Source of the DNA: Scatosoma sp045588185
GTDB taxonomy: Bacteria; Bacillota; Clostridia; Christensenellales; Borkfalkiaceae
NCBI GenBank assembly: GCA_045588185.1
Contig: JAZNDR010000028.1
Coordinates: 15,474-79,473 of the forward strand
Reading direction: 5' to 3'
Length of the DNA: 64,000 nucleotides
In this document: positions 26,271 to 34,364 of the stretch, in pieces
Layout of the letters: each line of letters begins with the position of its first letter
Numbering within the stretch: position 1 is the stretch's first letter
Notes under the pieces: generated by a model
Database searches by the model: none
The model's input: only the letters and a program-made list of their open reading frames with translations
What the model was told of the DNA's origin: nothing
Position numbers and translations under genes: made by a program

Positions 26271-26317
26271 CCACCAAAACAAAGACACGCCTTCGGGGCG
26301 TGTCTTTGTTTTGGTGG
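26271..26317. terminator. Perfect 21-bp hairpin, terminator-like
   Basis: CCACCAAAACAAAGACACGCC (26271-26291) is followed by TTCGG and then its exact complement (26297-26317). The stem has T-rich right arm but no further T-run. It resembles terminators often found after tRNA or rRNA genes, yet it follows the orphan gene. It would work on both strands. Confidence 0.65.
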
Positions 26318-26438
26318 ATACATTATCAGCCAAGAAAAAAGAGCTCGAATAAGGGAGTATTTTCCGTTTTTTGTATTTTTTGTCAGTAAAAAATTCGTGA
26401 AAATTATCTATTTTTTTTAATTTTCTCGTATTTTTGTA

Positions 26439-26467
26439 TTGCTTTCTTTCTTTAAATATGCTAAAAT
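26439..26467 (+). promoter_or_regulatory. Promoter of the MoxR/VWA operon
   Basis: TTGCTT (26439-26444), 17-base spacer, TAAAAT (26462-26467). A second possible -10, TATAAT at 26476-26481, lacks a good -35. Confidence 0.6.
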
Positions 26468-26527
26468 ATATTATGTATAATAGCGTATTGTAGCTTATTA
26501 CGCACTTTTTTAGATAACGAGGCGGTT

Positions 26528-27982
26528 ATGAAGCAAGGCTTTATAAAATTCAAAAAAAGATTTCAAACCCACGCGATTGTAAAAAGTGTTATTTTCGGCG
26601 CGTCGTTGGGGGTTTTATCTGCTTCCGTCTTGATTACCGTACAAAAACGGCTTGCCGTTTCGCCAAACCCGTGGCTTTGTGTTTTGCTCGGCGTTTTGGT
26701 TGCACTCGTGTGCGCGGGCGCGTTCTATTTATGTATACGCCCTACGGATAAAAAATTGGCGAAAAAGTTGGATAACGATTTACAGCTCCACGAAAAGGTG
26801 CAAACGATGATCGCCTTTGAAAACGCGGAAGGGGATATGCTTCAATTACAGCGTGCAGACGTCAACGCAAGACTTATGGAAACGCCCGTGAAATTTGTAA
26901 AAACGGGACGGCTTTGGAAACATATCGTCGCGCCCGTCTTGGCGGTGGCAATGGCAGTCGTGGCGTTCATCGTTCCGATGAAGGTAATCATTCCAACCAT
27001 CGCCGAAGACCCGAAATTCGAGTTTTCAAGCTGGCAGGAAACCCGTCTTACCGCGCTCATTGAAGACGTCAAAACCTCAAAAATGGAGCAAGAGCCGAAA
27101 GACGAGGTCGTGCAAAGCTTGGAAACGTTGCTTACGACGCTGAAAACGGTCGTCACGCAAAGCGCGATGAAAGACAGCGTTATCGCTACGATTACGAACG
27201 TGCAAGCGACCGAGGATAAATACAATTCATACGACGAAATCGGCGCGGTTATGCGCGAAAGCGAAAACGAGAATATACAAAATCTTGCGGCTGCGATTGC
27301 GAAAATGAACGCGTTGACGGTAAATCAGGAGTTGACAGCAATTCGCGGAACGTTGAAAGCGGAAACGCTTGTCGAGGATATGAAAGCGGCGGAAACGGCG
27401 ATAAGCGCGTCGGTAGCGGGCGCGACGGAGGTTTGGAGCGAGGACGCTTTATATCTTGCGGTTACCGCTTTGGCAAGCGATATCAAATTCGTACACGAAA
27501 AAATAGACGAATATACGGCAAACTGGGCGACGAACAAGTTAGACGACGCGTTCGCAAACGCAAGCGTTGCGATAGGTGGAGCGTTGGAACAACAGCGCAC
27601 CAACGCGGACGTGGCGGAGGCGACGGTAGAGGAGCTGTTGTTTATCTTCGGTATTGATGAATCGGAGCTTCCCGATAACGGCAATTCAAACGTGGGGAGC
27701 AGTGATAACGAAGAGGGGGAATACGACCCCGAAGACGAAGAGGACAAAACCTTGAACGACGGCGGGCTCGGCGACGGCGAGGTGGTATACGGCAGTAACG
27801 AGGACGTATACGACCATCAGCAGAAAGAACAGGTAAAATACGGTACTGTTATCGACTGGTATTACAGTGTGGCTACCGAACAAGCGTTTGGCGAGGGTGT
27901 ATCGGAAGAGCTTGCGGAACTGATAAACGACTATTTTGCGAAATTGTATTACAGCGGTCCAAAGGCCGAGGAAAATAATTAA
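26528..27982 (+). CDS. Membrane protein at head of MoxR/VWA operon (DUF4175-like)
   Basis: A 484-aa protein with two hydrophobic segments near the N-terminus (about residues 19-38 and 47-68) and another near 134-155, then a long, Ala/Glu/Thr-rich, probably helical extracytoplasmic region and a very acidic stretch (residues about 380-430, with EEGEYDPEDEEDKT). The layout recalls DUF4175-type proteins that often sit with MoxR, DUF58 and VWA genes, but I see no catalytic motif. It is 16 bases upstream of moxR. Probable role: membrane scaffold or partner of the VWA proteins (inference from position). Confidence 0.6.
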   Translation: MKQGFIKFKKRFQTHAIVKSVIFGASLGVLSASVLITVQKRLAVSPNPWLCVLLGVLVALVCAGAFYLCIRPTDKKLAKKLDNDLQLHEKVQTMIAFENAEGDMLQLQRADVNARLMETPVKFVKTGRLWKHIVAPVLAVAMAVVAFIVPMKVIIPTIAEDPKFEFSSWQETRLTALIEDVKTSKMEQEPKDEVVQSLETLLTTLKTVVTQSAMKDSVIATITNVQATEDKYNSYDEIGAVMRESENENIQNLAAAIAKMNALTVNQELTAIRGTLKAETLVEDMKAAETAISASVAGATEVWSEDALYLAVTALASDIKFVHEKIDEYTANWATNKLDDAFANASVAIGGALEQQRTNADVAEATVEELLFIFGIDESELPDNGNSNVGSSDNEEGEYDPEDEEDKTLNDGGLGDGEVVYGSNEDVYDHQQKEQVKYGTVIDWYYSVATEQAFGEGVSEELAELINDYFAKLYYSGPKAEENN

Positions 27983-27998
27983 AAAAAGGGATACTATT

Positions 27999-28985
27999 AT
28001 GGATAATATGGAAAAGGTACAAAAATTTAACGAAGTGATCGCACGGGTAAAAAGCGAGCTTCGCAAGGACGTCGTAGGGCAGGACGAGATTGTGGAAAAC
28101 GTAATCACCGCGATTATTGCAGGCGGTAACGTATTGCTGGAAGGCGTCCCCGGAGTAGGAAAAACGCGTTTGGTGCGTTCGCTTGGAAAGGTGTTGAGTT
28201 TGCCCTTTTCGAGAATTCAGTTCACGCCCGACCTTATGCCCTCGGACGTTACGGGTACGGTCGTTATGCAAAAGGACGAAAACGGGAATATGAAGAGCGT
28301 ATTCCGTGCAGGTCCTATTTTTGCCAACCTCGTGCTTGCAGACGAAATCAACCGTGCCACGCCGAAAACGCAGTCGGCGATGCTGGAAGTTATGCAGGAG
28401 CATAAAGTAACGGTTGCCAATAGCACCTATAAGCTGGACGAGCCGTTCTTCGTCTTGGCGACGGAGAACCCTATCGAGCAGGACGGTACGTATCCCTTGC
28501 CCGAAGCGCAGATGGACCGTTTTATGTTCAAGTTGATTATGAAATTCCCCGCAGATAGCGAGCTGGTGGATATCGTAAAAATGACGCAAATTACCTTGGA
28601 CGAAACGGCGGAAGCGGTTATCGACGGGAAAACAATTTTGGAAATGCGCGCGTTGGCTTCCACCGTGCCCGTTATCGACGAAGTGCTTAACTACGCGATT
28701 CGTTTGGTTTCGAATACCCACCCCGAGCTTGAAAAATGTGCGGCGGCGGAAAAATATATCAAATACGGCGCGTCCCCCCGTGCGGCACAGGCACTCGTTA
28801 CCTGCGCAAAGGTCCGCGCGCTGATGAATGGTAATTATAACGTTTCTTACGACGATATCGACGCGTTGGCGCATTCGGTACTCCGTCATAGAATTAAAAT
28901 CAATTACAACGCCGTCAACGACCGTCTGGGCGTAGACGAGGTGATTGATTTACTTATTAAAGAAACGAAGAAGGCGTCTAAATAA
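27999..28985 (+). CDS. MoxR-family AAA+ ATPase
   Basis: A 328-aa AAA+ protein of the MoxR group. Walker A is GVPGVGKT (residues 49-56), Walker B LVLADEINRATPK near 111, sensor 1 VLATENP near 156, and the C-terminal lid contains SPRAAQALVTCAKVRALM. MoxR ATPases act as chaperones with a VWA-domain partner, for example in metal-cofactor insertion or complex assembly. The ATG at 27999 is chosen because it gives a normal MoxR N-terminus (MDNMEKVQKFNEVIARVKSE); a longer frame runs back into the preceding gene. DUF58 follows 3 bases later, the classical gene pair. Confidence 0.94.
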   Translation: MDNMEKVQKFNEVIARVKSELRKDVVGQDEIVENVITAIIAGGNVLLEGVPGVGKTRLVRSLGKVLSLPFSRIQFTPDLMPSDVTGTVVMQKDENGNMKSVFRAGPIFANLVLADEINRATPKTQSAMLEVMQEHKVTVANSTYKLDEPFFVLATENPIEQDGTYPLPEAQMDRFMFKLIMKFPADSELVDIVKMTQITLDETAEAVIDGKTILEMRALASTVPVIDEVLNYAIRLVSNTHPELEKCAAAEKYIKYGASPRAAQALVTCAKVRALMNGNYNVSYDDIDALAHSVLRHRIKINYNAVNDRLGVDEVIDLLIKETKKASK

Positions 28986-28988
28986 TCT

Positions 28989-29873
28989 ATGGCTCAATTT
29001 GTAATCAACGAAGAGTTTTTGCAACAAATAGAATTGTTGCAAACGCTTATAAAAAATAATATAGCGGGCTTGTTTGGCGGTAACCACCAAACGAGGACGT
29101 ACGGCTCTTCGTGTGAGTTTGCCGATTACCGCGACTATCTTCCCGGCGACGACGTAACGAAAATCGACTGGAACGCTTACGCTCGGTTTGATAAGCTGTA
29201 TTTAAAGCTTTTTCTCGACGAACGCCAAATGCACACCCGCATTTATATCGACGGCAGCCGTTCGATGGAATTTGGGGATAAGAAAAAGGCGGAGCAGGCT
29301 CTTAAAACGGCGGCGGCGCTTGCGTATCTTTCCGTTTGTCAAATGGATAAAGTTTCCATTTACGTTATCAAAGACAAAGCCGTGCACGAGCTGATAGGCG
29401 GTATGGTAGGGAAAGAAGCGTATATCGCTTCTATCAACCGTTTAAACGAAGTGCAATTTGACGGCGATAGCTATATAAGCGACGCGATTTTACCCTCAAA
29501 AGTGGGTTACGGCGACGGCATTTCCGTGCTGATTTCCGACTTTTTGACGGATAACGATTACGAACGCGCTATCGATCTTTGGTCGGATAAAAAACGCGAC
29601 GTTTTCTGCGTACAAATATTAAGTAAAGAGGAAATGGACCCCGTCATTCGAGGGAAAGTACATTTCTTCGATTCGGAGAATTCAGAAAAATTCTACCGCA
29701 AAAACATTGACCGTGAAATCGCGCGGGCATATAAGCGCGCGTTGGAATGGTCAATCGACCGTATTAAAAATTATTGCGCGGCGCGCGGCGCCACGTACCT
29801 GCTCGTAGAGGCGGAAGAGGCTTTGAGCAGGGTATTCCTTGAAAAACTCGTAACGATGGGGGTATTGAAGTGA
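28989..29873 (+). CDS. DUF58 domain protein (VWA-like)
   Basis: A 294-aa DUF58 protein. The signature YLPGDDVTKIDWNAYARFDKLYLKLF lies near residues 55-80, followed by IYIDGSRSMEFG near 90, a VWA-like fold with a DxSxS metal-site variant (Asp-Gly-Ser-Arg-Ser). No membrane segment is seen, so it is cytoplasmic. DUF58 proteins are almost always encoded next to MoxR and are thought to act as its substrate adaptor. Its TGA stop overlaps the GTG start of the next gene. Confidence 0.92.
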   Translation: MAQFVINEEFLQQIELLQTLIKNNIAGLFGGNHQTRTYGSSCEFADYRDYLPGDDVTKIDWNAYARFDKLYLKLFLDERQMHTRIYIDGSRSMEFGDKKKAEQALKTAAALAYLSVCQMDKVSIYVIKDKAVHELIGGMVGKEAYIASINRLNEVQFDGDSYISDAILPSKVGYGDGISVLISDFLTDNDYERAIDLWSDKKRDVFCVQILSKEEMDPVIRGKVHFFDSENSEKFYRKNIDREIARAYKRALEWSIDRIKNYCAARGATYLLVEAEEALSRVFLEKLVTMGVLK

Positions 29874-31714
29874 GCTTCCTGTATCCTTTGGGGTTATTAG
29901 GCTTAATCGGTATTCCGATTCTGATAATCATTTACATAATAAAAAGTAAATATACGGAGCAAACGGTATCTTCCACCTATCTTTGGACGCTGAGCGAGAA
30001 ATTCCTCAAACGTAAAAATCCGATCAGTAAGGTAACGGGTATCATTAGCTTGATTTTGCAGATATTAGCGATTGCTCTTATCTCGCTTGCTATTGCCCGC
30101 CCGATTATTACCGTTCCCGACCTTGCGGACGAATATTGCTTTATTTTAGACGCGTCGGGCAGTATGAATATGGAAACGGCAGGCAAGACTCGTTTCGAAG
30201 CGGGTAAGGAAAAGATAGCGAAAATTATCGACGATTCCGTGGACGGAAGCGTATATTCGTTGGTGTACGTCGGTAACACGACGAACGTTATTTTCGAACG
30301 GCTTTCCGATAAGGAACAGGCGAATTTGCTTTTGTCGGAAACGGAGCCCGTATACAACGTGGACGATTTTACCGACGCGCTCGGTGTTGCACAGGGGTAT
30401 TTCGATAAAAATACTTCTATGCAGACCTATCTCGTTACGGATAAAGCGTATCAATCGCACGAGAATATCACGCTTATCAACGTATCCGCAAGCGAGAATA
30501 ATTACGCGGTTTCAGGCGTTTCGTATACGCTTATCAATAATACGCTGACGGTAAACGGCACGGTCGTATCCTATCAAAAGGACGCAACCTTGCAAATCGA
30601 ATTATACGCCGACGGCGGAACGGAATCGAAAGCCAACGGTACGTTCTTTGTGAAAACAGGCGTGAAAACGCCTTTCCAGCTTACTTGTAAGCTGAATAAA
30701 TTTTCCTCGCTGCGGGTTGTCGTTGCAAACGCCGACGCTTTGGCTTGCGACAACGAATATATCATTCACGACGTAACGAGCGAAAGCGCGTATAACACAC
30801 TGCTTATAAGCGACGCGCCTTACTTTTTGCAAACGGTGCTTGAATCGCTTTTAAACGCGCAGGTAGACGTGATTTCCACGAAAGACTACGACGGCGCAAG
30901 CGGTTACGGTTTGTATATTTTTGACAGCTATGACCCCGAAACCTTACCCAAGGACGGCAGCGTATGGCTCGTCAACCCCACGAAGAGCGTAAACGGCTCG
31001 GGGTTTAGCGTACAGGGCGAGGTCGCCTTGGAAATTGCGCAAAGCTTAGAAATGATAAATTCCACGTCCTCGACGGTCGCACAGCTTACGAAAGACGTAT
31101 CGGGGGACGAGATATACGTCATGAAATACGTGAAATGCGGTCTGTACCGTAATTTTACGACGCTGTTTTCGTACAAAGGCAATCCCGTCGTGTTTGCGGG
31201 AACGAACGCGCATGGCAATAGAGAAGTGGTGTTTGCGTTCGATTTGCACGCTTCTAATTTGCCCATGCTGTTCGATTACGTCGTTTTAATGCGGAATTTC
31301 ATCGAATATTCTTTCCCCGCAGTCGTGGAAAAAACCGATTATTATTGCGGGAATACCGTAGACGTGAACGTGCTTGCAAATTGCGAAAGTATCCGTGTGG
31401 ACAGTCCGAGCGGTAACGTTTCGTATTTGGATACCGATAACGCCATTTGCACCTTGAAGCTGGACGAAGTGGGCGTATACACGCTTACAATGACGGTGGG
31501 CGGCGCGCAGAGAAGCTTTAATATTTTTGCTGCAATGACCGAAGAGGAGCGCGTTCCAACGCTCGTGGAAAGTGAAATCGGATTGCAAGGCGAAGCAACG
31601 GAAGGGGGCTTCGACGGGATATACGACCCGTTGACGATCCTGTTCATTGCACTCGCAGTGGTATTCCTTGCGGATTGGGGGGTGTATTGTTATGAAAAAT
31701 ATCAGCTTCGATAA
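29870..31714 (+). CDS. BatA-type membrane protein with VWA domain
   Basis: A 614-aa protein with the N-terminal aerotolerance (BatA) layout: a membrane segment at about residues 3-24, a second at about 52-74, then a VWA domain starting YCFILDASGSMN with the MIDAS Asp94-x-Ser-x-Ser. The rest is extracytoplasmic beta-rich sequence, and a last hydrophobic helix (TILFIALAVVFLADWGVYC) anchors the C-terminus. The start GTG 29870 overlaps the DUF58 stop. The VWA domain binds a divalent cation and a protein partner; with MoxR this is a Bat-like envelope module. Its 3' end overlaps the next gene by 23 bases. Confidence 0.85.
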   Translation: MSFLYPLGLLGLIGIPILIIIYIIKSKYTEQTVSSTYLWTLSEKFLKRKNPISKVTGIISLILQILAIALISLAIARPIITVPDLADEYCFILDASGSMNMETAGKTRFEAGKEKIAKIIDDSVDGSVYSLVYVGNTTNVIFERLSDKEQANLLLSETEPVYNVDDFTDALGVAQGYFDKNTSMQTYLVTDKAYQSHENITLINVSASENNYAVSGVSYTLINNTLTVNGTVVSYQKDATLQIELYADGGTESKANGTFFVKTGVKTPFQLTCKLNKFSSLRVVVANADALACDNEYIIHDVTSESAYNTLLISDAPYFLQTVLESLLNAQVDVISTKDYDGASGYGLYIFDSYDPETLPKDGSVWLVNPTKSVNGSGFSVQGEVALEIAQSLEMINSTSSTVAQLTKDVSGDEIYVMKYVKCGLYRNFTTLFSYKGNPVVFAGTNAHGNREVVFAFDLHASNLPMLFDYVVLMRNFIEYSFPAVVEKTDYYCGNTVDVNVLANCESIRVDSPSGNVSYLDTDNAICTLKLDEVGVYTLTMTVGGAQRSFNIFAAMTEEERVPTLVESEIGLQGEATEGGFDGIYDPLTILFIALAVVFLADWGVYCYEKYQLR

Positions 31715-34364
31715 TCCCAATCTTCTGTTTTTGCTTATTCCGTTCGTGATTATCATCACCGTACCCTTCGTGATTGCTTTCCTTAAAGGCAATAAAGGAA
31801 AAGCGATTGTTTCGTCGTTTATTTTACATTTGCTTATTGCGGTGCTCGTAACGCTGGCAATCGGCGGTATGAAATTTACTACCGTTATGACGGAAACGAA
31901 CGTTTACGTCGTTGCCGACGTTTCCTATTCGGCAAACAGAAACCTCGACGAGGTGGATAATTATATCCAAGCCGTACGGGAAGAACTGCCCAAAAACTCC
32001 AAAATGGGCGTGGTGTGTTTTGGTAAAGACTATCAACTGCTCACGGAAATGGGCGGCGCGCCCGTCAGCGTAAAGCATTCGACCGTGGACGATAGCGCAA
32101 CGAGTATTTCTTCCGCGCTCAACTATACGGCGGGCTTGTTCAACCAAGACGTAATCAAGCGTATCGTACTGATTACGGACGGCAAAGAAACGGACAGCAA
32201 CGCGATGGGGAACTTGATCGGCGCGATCGAAAACCTTTACGCGAACAATATTTATATCGACGCGATTTATTTGGACGATAACATTTCCGCGGAAGCGCAG
32301 GAGATTCAGCTTTCCGACGTGGAATTTACCTCGAATACTTATCTCGGTCATCAAACCACCGCGGACGTACTCGTACAAGCGAACCAAGAAACGAGGGCAC
32401 TCGTTACTTTGTACGGCGGACCTGCGGGCGAGGAAGAAAAGAGTAAAATTTACGAAAAGGCAGTTGCCCTTACCCAAGGGTATAATATCGTCAATTTCGA
32501 TCTTCCGACGACGGACGCAGGCACGTACGATTACGAACTGACCGTTACCTCGGACGAGGACGAATCCGCGTATAACAATACGTATGCGTTCACGCAGACC
32601 GTATCGGGTAAGATAAAGGTGCTTTTGATATCTTCGCGCGAAGCGGATTTGGAAAAAGTGCAAGACGTTTACGGCGAAGACGCAGAGATTGAAGCGTATA
32701 TCGGCACTTCGAAAGTTCCTTGTACGGTAGAAGAACTGTGTCAATACGACGAAATCGTGCTTTCGGATACGGACGTTCGAAAAATTGAGAACGTAACCTC
32801 GTTTATGGAAGCGGTCGATAAAGCGGTTTCGCTGTTTGGTAAGAGTCTTGTTACCATCGGCGATATGCAAATACAAAACAACGCGGACGCCGATTTAAAA
32901 ACGTTGGAGGATATGCTTCCCGTAACCTTCGGTAATAACGCGCGCAATCCCAAACTGTACGGTATCGTTATCGACACGTCGAGAAGTATGCAAATGGCGT
33001 CCCGCTTACTTATGATGAAAGAAGCGGCAATTCAGCTTCTGAACGTACTCAATACGGAAGACTACGTCACGGTAGTATCTTTTTCGGGCGACGTAACCGT
33101 TTTACAAGCCCCCACAAAAATGACCAACCGTGAAGAGGTGGAACAGCTTATCCGCGATATCCAACCCACGCAAGGCACGTTCCTCGGCAAAGGCTTACAA
33201 ACGGCGTATGGCTTAATGAAAGACCTGCCTTACCGTGAAAAACAGGTAATGCTCATCAGCGACGGAATGTCGTATACCTTGGAAGCGGACGACCCCGTGC
33301 AGGTCGCTACCCAAATGCGCGCGTCGGGTATTCTTACTTCCGTTATCAACCCCATGAGCACGGAGGGCGCGCAAACGCTGCTCAATATCGCTCGTGCAGG
33401 TTCTATCGACCCTACCGATCCGAATTATTATGAAATTAAGGACGAGGATTCTATTAAAGCGCTCATTTTTGAAGAGGTTGCCGACGAAGTGACGGAAGCG
33501 ATTATCGAACGCAGATCGCCCGTACTAATCGCTATCGACGAAGATGAAACGATGCAGGGCGTAGAGAATCTTCCCGCCGTCAACGGTTACGTATTTGCGG
33601 AAGCGAAAAAGAAATCCACGACGGTACTCAATACCATATACGTCAAGGGTATGAGAGCCACTGACGGAAATACGGTGGAAGCACCCTTGTACAGCTATTG
33701 GAATTACGGTAACGGCAAGGTTTCCAGTTTTATGAGTTCGCTTACGGGCGAATGGGCAAAGGAATGGAATGCCGAGGGCGAAACGCGCGGCAACGTCTTT
33801 TTCCGTAACGTTATCAAAACGGCAACGCCGACCGAGCGTATCGACTATCCGTATACACTTTCCGTCGAATACGACGGCACGTATTCTACCGTGGAGATTG
33901 TTCCTGCGGTGCTTAATCCTTACGCGACGGCGGACGTAACGGTAACGTACCCCACAGGGGCAACCGTTACTGAACGGCTTACCTTTGACTCCGAGCGGTA
34001 TTTCTATCAATTCAACACGCCCGAGCTTGGGAAATACAGCATTGAAATCACGTACGCATACGACGATAAAACGTATTCGTCTGCGTCTTCGTTCAATATT
34101 TCCTATTCGCCCGAATACGATAGCTTTGCCACGTTTGACGCGTCGGCACTGCATACGGCGATTCGAAATAGAGGTACAGTATCGGAAGAGAATATTCCGA
34201 AAATAGAGAATAACGAAGACGAAGTAGCGACCTACGAGGTTTCTTTCCTGCTTCCGTTTATGATCGTAGCGATTGTGCTGTACGTCGTGGATATTATGAT
34301 AAGAAAGCTCAAATGGAAGGATATCAAGAGCTTTTTCAAGAAAAAGAAAAAGGAGGGCGTATGA
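31692..34364 (+). CDS. Large membrane protein with two VWA domains
   Basis: An 890-aa protein with N-terminal membrane helices (about residues 9-29 and 38-56), a first VWA domain with MIDAS Asp76-Val-Ser-Tyr-Ser, an Ig-like and GATase-like middle part, a second VWA domain with Asp428-Thr-Ser-Arg-Ser-Met, and a C-terminal helix (LLPFMIVAIVLYVVDIMI) followed by a Lys-rich cytoplasmic tail. Having two VWA domains with intact metal motifs in one chain is less common than the single-domain Bat proteins. The ATG at 31692 lies in the end of the preceding gene; its TGA overlaps the lipoprotein start in ATGA, so the whole operon is translationally linked. Confidence 0.85.
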   Translation: MKNISFDNPNLLFLLIPFVIIITVPFVIAFLKGNKGKAIVSSFILHLLIAVLVTLAIGGMKFTTVMTETNVYVVADVSYSANRNLDEVDNYIQAVREELPKNSKMGVVCFGKDYQLLTEMGGAPVSVKHSTVDDSATSISSALNYTAGLFNQDVIKRIVLITDGKETDSNAMGNLIGAIENLYANNIYIDAIYLDDNISAEAQEIQLSDVEFTSNTYLGHQTTADVLVQANQETRALVTLYGGPAGEEEKSKIYEKAVALTQGYNIVNFDLPTTDAGTYDYELTVTSDEDESAYNNTYAFTQTVSGKIKVLLISSREADLEKVQDVYGEDAEIEAYIGTSKVPCTVEELCQYDEIVLSDTDVRKIENVTSFMEAVDKAVSLFGKSLVTIGDMQIQNNADADLKTLEDMLPVTFGNNARNPKLYGIVIDTSRSMQMASRLLMMKEAAIQLLNVLNTEDYVTVVSFSGDVTVLQAPTKMTNREEVEQLIRDIQPTQGTFLGKGLQTAYGLMKDLPYREKQVMLISDGMSYTLEADDPVQVATQMRASGILTSVINPMSTEGAQTLLNIARAGSIDPTDPNYYEIKDEDSIKALIFEEVADEVTEAIIERRSPVLIAIDEDETMQGVENLPAVNGYVFAEAKKKSTTVLNTIYVKGMRATDGNTVEAPLYSYWNYGNGKVSSFMSSLTGEWAKEWNAEGETRGNVFFRNVIKTATPTERIDYPYTLSVEYDGTYSTVEIVPAVLNPYATADVTVTYPTGATVTERLTFDSERYFYQFNTPELGKYSIEITYAYDDKTYSSASSFNISYSPEYDSFATFDASALHTAIRNRGTVSEENIPKIENNEDEVATYEVSFLLPFMIVAIVLYVVDIMIRKLKWKDIKSFFKKKKKEGV

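Larger units (their letters stand above)
25528..26277. repeat. Repeat-bounded AT-rich segment next to tRNA-Ala
   Basis: The 9-base sequence CTCCACCAA at the tRNA-Ala 3' end (25528-25536) recurs in the same direction at 26269-26277. Just inside these, AACCTAAATCGAACC (25541-25555) and its exact reverse complement GGTTCGATTTAGGTT (26247-26261) form 15-base perfect inverted repeats. Between them lies one AT-rich gene with its own promoter. No transposase or integrase is present, so this is a non-autonomous element, a remnant, or a coincidence of tRNA-trailer sequence. Confidence 0.5.
26168..26527. other. 360-base gene-free stretch
   Basis: No gene is supported here. It holds the second inverted repeat (26247-26261), a perfect 21-bp hairpin (26271-26317), then about 110 bases of very AT-rich sequence with poly-T tracts leading into the promoter of the MoxR operon (26439-26467). 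Confidence 0.7.

Noticed and set aside
26244..26276. Partial tRNA (T-arm TTCGATT and CCA end)
   Set aside because: Spacing between the T-loop and CCA is too long by about 5 bases and the T-stem does not pair; better seen as repeat sequence.
27873..28889. Long open frame on the minus strand opposite the MoxR gene
   Set aside because: It mirrors moxR codon by codon, has no recognisable motif or ribosome site, and the + strand gene is a clear AAA+ ATPase.
31824..32876. 350-codon open frame on the minus strand
   Set aside because: Lies wholly inside the double-VWA gene, Arg/Phe/Val-rich composition typical of an antisense shadow, no promoter.
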